34,292 nucleotides of DNA. Origin: Gammaproteobacteria bacterium (GTDB lineage: Bacteria > Pseudomonadota > Gammaproteobacteria > GRL18). A program made the position numbers and the translations under genes. This document shows positions 32,788 to 34,292 of this stretch, one piece after another (within the stretch, counting starts at the first letter, position 1; each line of letters opens with the position of its first letter). The stretch lies in assembly GCA_016744995.1 (NCBI GenBank), contig JADGDG010000032.1, positions 1 through 34,292 of the forward strand, written 5' to 3'. The notes under the pieces are model-generated. The model had not been told where the DNA came from. It was given only the letters and a program-made list of their open reading frames with translations, and did no database searches.

Positions 32788-33990
32788 TTAAGCAAAATGA
32801 CTTTTAATATAATTTGTCACTACTGTCTGAAATTCTTCGGCGATGTTATTACCTTTTAAAGTGACTGTTTTTACTCCGTCTTCATAGACGGGGGCTACAG
32901 GTTTTTCGCCATTGCCTGGAAGGCTGATACCGATATTGGCATGTTTGCTTTCACCCGGTCCATTGACGACACATCCCATAACGGCAACACTCAGTGTTTC
33001 AACGCCGGCGTATTGTGTTTTCCATTGTGGCATGGATGTTTTTAAATAATGCTGAATGTCTTTGGCGAGATGCTGGAAGGTATCTGAACTGGTTCTGCCG
33101 CATCCCGGGCAGGCTATAACGGTGGGTGTAAAAGTGCGCAGTTCCAGGGCCTGTAAAATTTCCTGGGCAACCTGAACTTCTTTTGTTCGAGGTTCTCCAG
33201 GTTCTGGTGTGAGTGAAATACGAATGGTATCCCCAATTCCCTGTTGTAATAAAATTGATAAAGCTGAGGTTGAGGCAACAATACCTTTACTGCCCATACC
33301 GGCTTCTGTTAAGCCAAGGTGTAAAGCATAATCACAACGTTCACTGAGATCACCATAAACTTTAACCAGATCCTGAACACCGGACATTTTACAGGATAGA
33401 ATGATTTTATCATGTGGCAGCCCTTGCTGTTCGGCTGCACGAGCAGAATCTAAAGCTGAAGTAATCAAGGCATCATGCATTACGTCAGTTGGCTCTCTGG
33501 GCTCACTCAGGTGATTATTTTTGTCCATCATCCGAGCCATTAACTCCTGATCCAGACTGCCCCAGTTGACACCAATGCGAACGGCTTTATTATTTTGAAC
33601 GGCGATATCAATTAACTGTGCAAATTTATCGTCACGAGAATTACCACGACCTACATTGCCGGGGTTGATCCGATATTTTTCTAATGCCTGAGCACAGTCG
33701 GGGTACTTGCTTAACAGCTTGTGACCATTAAAATGAAAATCTCCGACAAGGGGGACATCCAGATTCATTTTTTCCAACTGAGTACGAATTTGGGGAACGG
33801 CTTGAGCCGCTTCTTCTGTATTGACGGTGATGCGTACCAGCTCAGAACCGGCCATTGATAGCTCTGCACATTGTTTCACTGTGGCAATGACATCAGCAGT
33901 ATCGGTGTTTGTCATCGATTGAACAACAATGGGGTTATTACCACCGATAAGAACATTGCCGATTTTTACTGGTGTGGTGATTTTTCTCAT
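32788..33990 (-). CDS. ispG: 4-hydroxy-3-methylbut-2-enyl diphosphate synthase IspG (GcpE)
   Basis: IspG is the penultimate enzyme of the MEP isoprenoid pathway: it converts MEcPP to HMBPP using a [4Fe-4S] cluster. The start is placed at the ATG giving MRKITTPVKIGNVLIGG (400 residues); the frame is open further up to 34206 but that part is repeat-derived. The TIM barrel is clear from VQSMTNTDT to the DTIRISLTPEPGEPRTKEV strand. The cluster ligands are Cys294 and Cys297 (ACPGCGRT), Cys340 (VMGCVVNGPGE) and Glu347. Its usual neighbours (rodZ/hisS or a helix-turn-helix gene) are not in view. Confidence 0.97.
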   Translation of the reverse strand: MRKITTPVKIGNVLIGGNNPIVVQSMTNTDTADVIATVKQCAELSMAGSELVRITVNTEEAAQAVPQIRTQLEKMNLDVPLVGDFHFNGHKLLSKYPDCAQALEKYRINPGNVGRGNSRDDKFAQLIDIAVQNNKAVRIGVNWGSLDQELMARMMDKNNHLSEPREPTDVMHDALITSALDSARAAEQQGLPHDKIILSCKMSGVQDLVKVYGDLSERCDYALHLGLTEAGMGSKGIVASTSALSILLQQGIGDTIRISLTPEPGEPRTKEVQVAQEILQALELRTFTPTVIACPGCGRTSSDTFQHLAKDIQHYLKTSMPQWKTQYAGVETLSVAVMGCVVNGPGESKHANIGISLPGNGEKPVAPVYEDGVKTVTLKGNNIAEEFQTVVTNYIKSHFA

Positions 33991-34089
33991 ATTGTATTTA
34001 TTGTCTTTATGGTTTATCAGGTTATTCTTTATAATACTCGATATCAGCTTTACGACCATAGCAGTAATTTGAAAATCAAGAGAATAAAG

Positions 34090-34240
34090 AAGGGGGCGTT
34101 CGGACGAAATGCTGAGCCTGTCGATTGCACCCGAGACTGGTTCGTCTAACTGGGGACGCTTCAGGTACGTCCATGTAACGCTTGCTGTCGCCGTCCATGG
34201 CTCCAAACACCCCAGTTAGACGGACCAGTATCGTGCACAC
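34090..34240. repeat. structured, probably dispersed extragenic repeat
   Basis: Two 24-base arms (34132-34155 and 34210-34233) are inverted copies with two mismatches, around a 54-base centre. The centre holds CGTCCATG twice and a CCATG/CATGG inversion. Before the left arm is GCTGAGCCTGTCGA, very close to the CGACAGGCTCAGC element that recurs between genes in many proteobacteria. It is more GC-rich than its surroundings and lies upstream of ispG. The edges are uncertain because the window ends soon after. Confidence 0.65.
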
Positions 34241-34292
34241 TCTTCTACCTCAGTTGTCCTCACTGGTGTTGTCCAAAAGCAAAGAAAAATCA

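Noticed and set aside
33991..34206. N-terminal extension of IspG
   Set aside because: It runs into the structured repeat and has no family similarity. The ATG at 33990 gives the usual IspG start.
34144..34221. Integron attC site
   Set aside because: The core words fit, but the arms pair beyond the cores, there is no integrase or cassette array, and a dispersed repeat explains it better. Kept only as a point to check.
1..34292. CRISPR arrays, tRNA or rRNA genes, phage or transposase genes
   Set aside because: I looked for regularly spaced direct repeats, tRNA-like CCA-ended cloverleaf segments and transposase motifs and saw none. A small or unusual RNA could still be missed by eye.

Overview
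The window looks like chromosomal DNA of an AT-rich gammaproteobacterium, probably free-living and aquatic. The reasons are a complete ureDABCEFG operon, a PEP-CTERM (exosortase target) protein end, a Bcr/CflA efflux pump, a stand-alone second EF-G of the kind found in Vibrio and Pseudomonas, a DsrE-like exported protein, and many transmembrane sensory proteins. The lineage is inferred from gene content only. A sulfur-oxidising or methylotrophic relative would fit, but no single marker settles it. I see no rRNA, tRNA, CRISPR array, transposase or phage gene.

Layout. 1-700: the 3' end of a PEP-CTERM protein, cut by the left edge. 819-1217: a small exported protein of unknown function. 1412-6701: a tight minus-strand urease operon in the order ureD-A-B-C-E-F-G, with all structural and accessory genes and intact Ni ligands. 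6966-8345: single-chain L-serine dehydratase. 8617-12520: two membrane diguanylate cyclases flanking a 103-residue protein that closely resembles the magnetosome protein MamC (Mms13). 12727-16572: a plus-strand thiol/sulfur-flavoured block made of a thioredoxin-like protein, a TetR regulator with two matching palindromic operators, a membrane protein, a periplasmic DsrE-like protein, a Cys-rich orphan, and a fusion of an alpha/beta-hydrolase-like domain with a TlpA-like thioredoxin domain. 16668-18308: a Cache-domain chemoreceptor. 18580-22093: three transporters (Bcr/CflA, SLC13/DASS, LysE). 22155-24476: a CadC/ToxR-like transmembrane regulator with a TPR tail, divergent from a periplasmic GlcG/HbpS-type protein. 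24919-26977: ssb with a clear terminator, then a third diguanylate cyclase with a periplasmic c-type haem motif. 27329-29799: EF-G2 with a strong terminator, then a small YkgJ-type cysteine-cluster protein. 29888-32369: a TraB-family membrane protein and a ChaN-like lipoprotein, tail to tail. 32532-32717: a truncated exported protein. 32788-33990: ispG. 34090-34240: a strongly structured, probably dispersed repeat.

How the genes fit together. Urease and serine dehydratase both release ammonia. The three GGDEF proteins and the chemoreceptor all read periplasmic signals, and no EAL/HD-GYP phosphodiesterase or PilZ effector is present here. The least ordinary parts are the MamC-like gene outside any magnetosome cluster, the TetR-controlled thiol block with its hydrolase-TlpA fusion, the cyclase with a duplicated GYGGMIH sensor module, and the palindromic element at the right edge.
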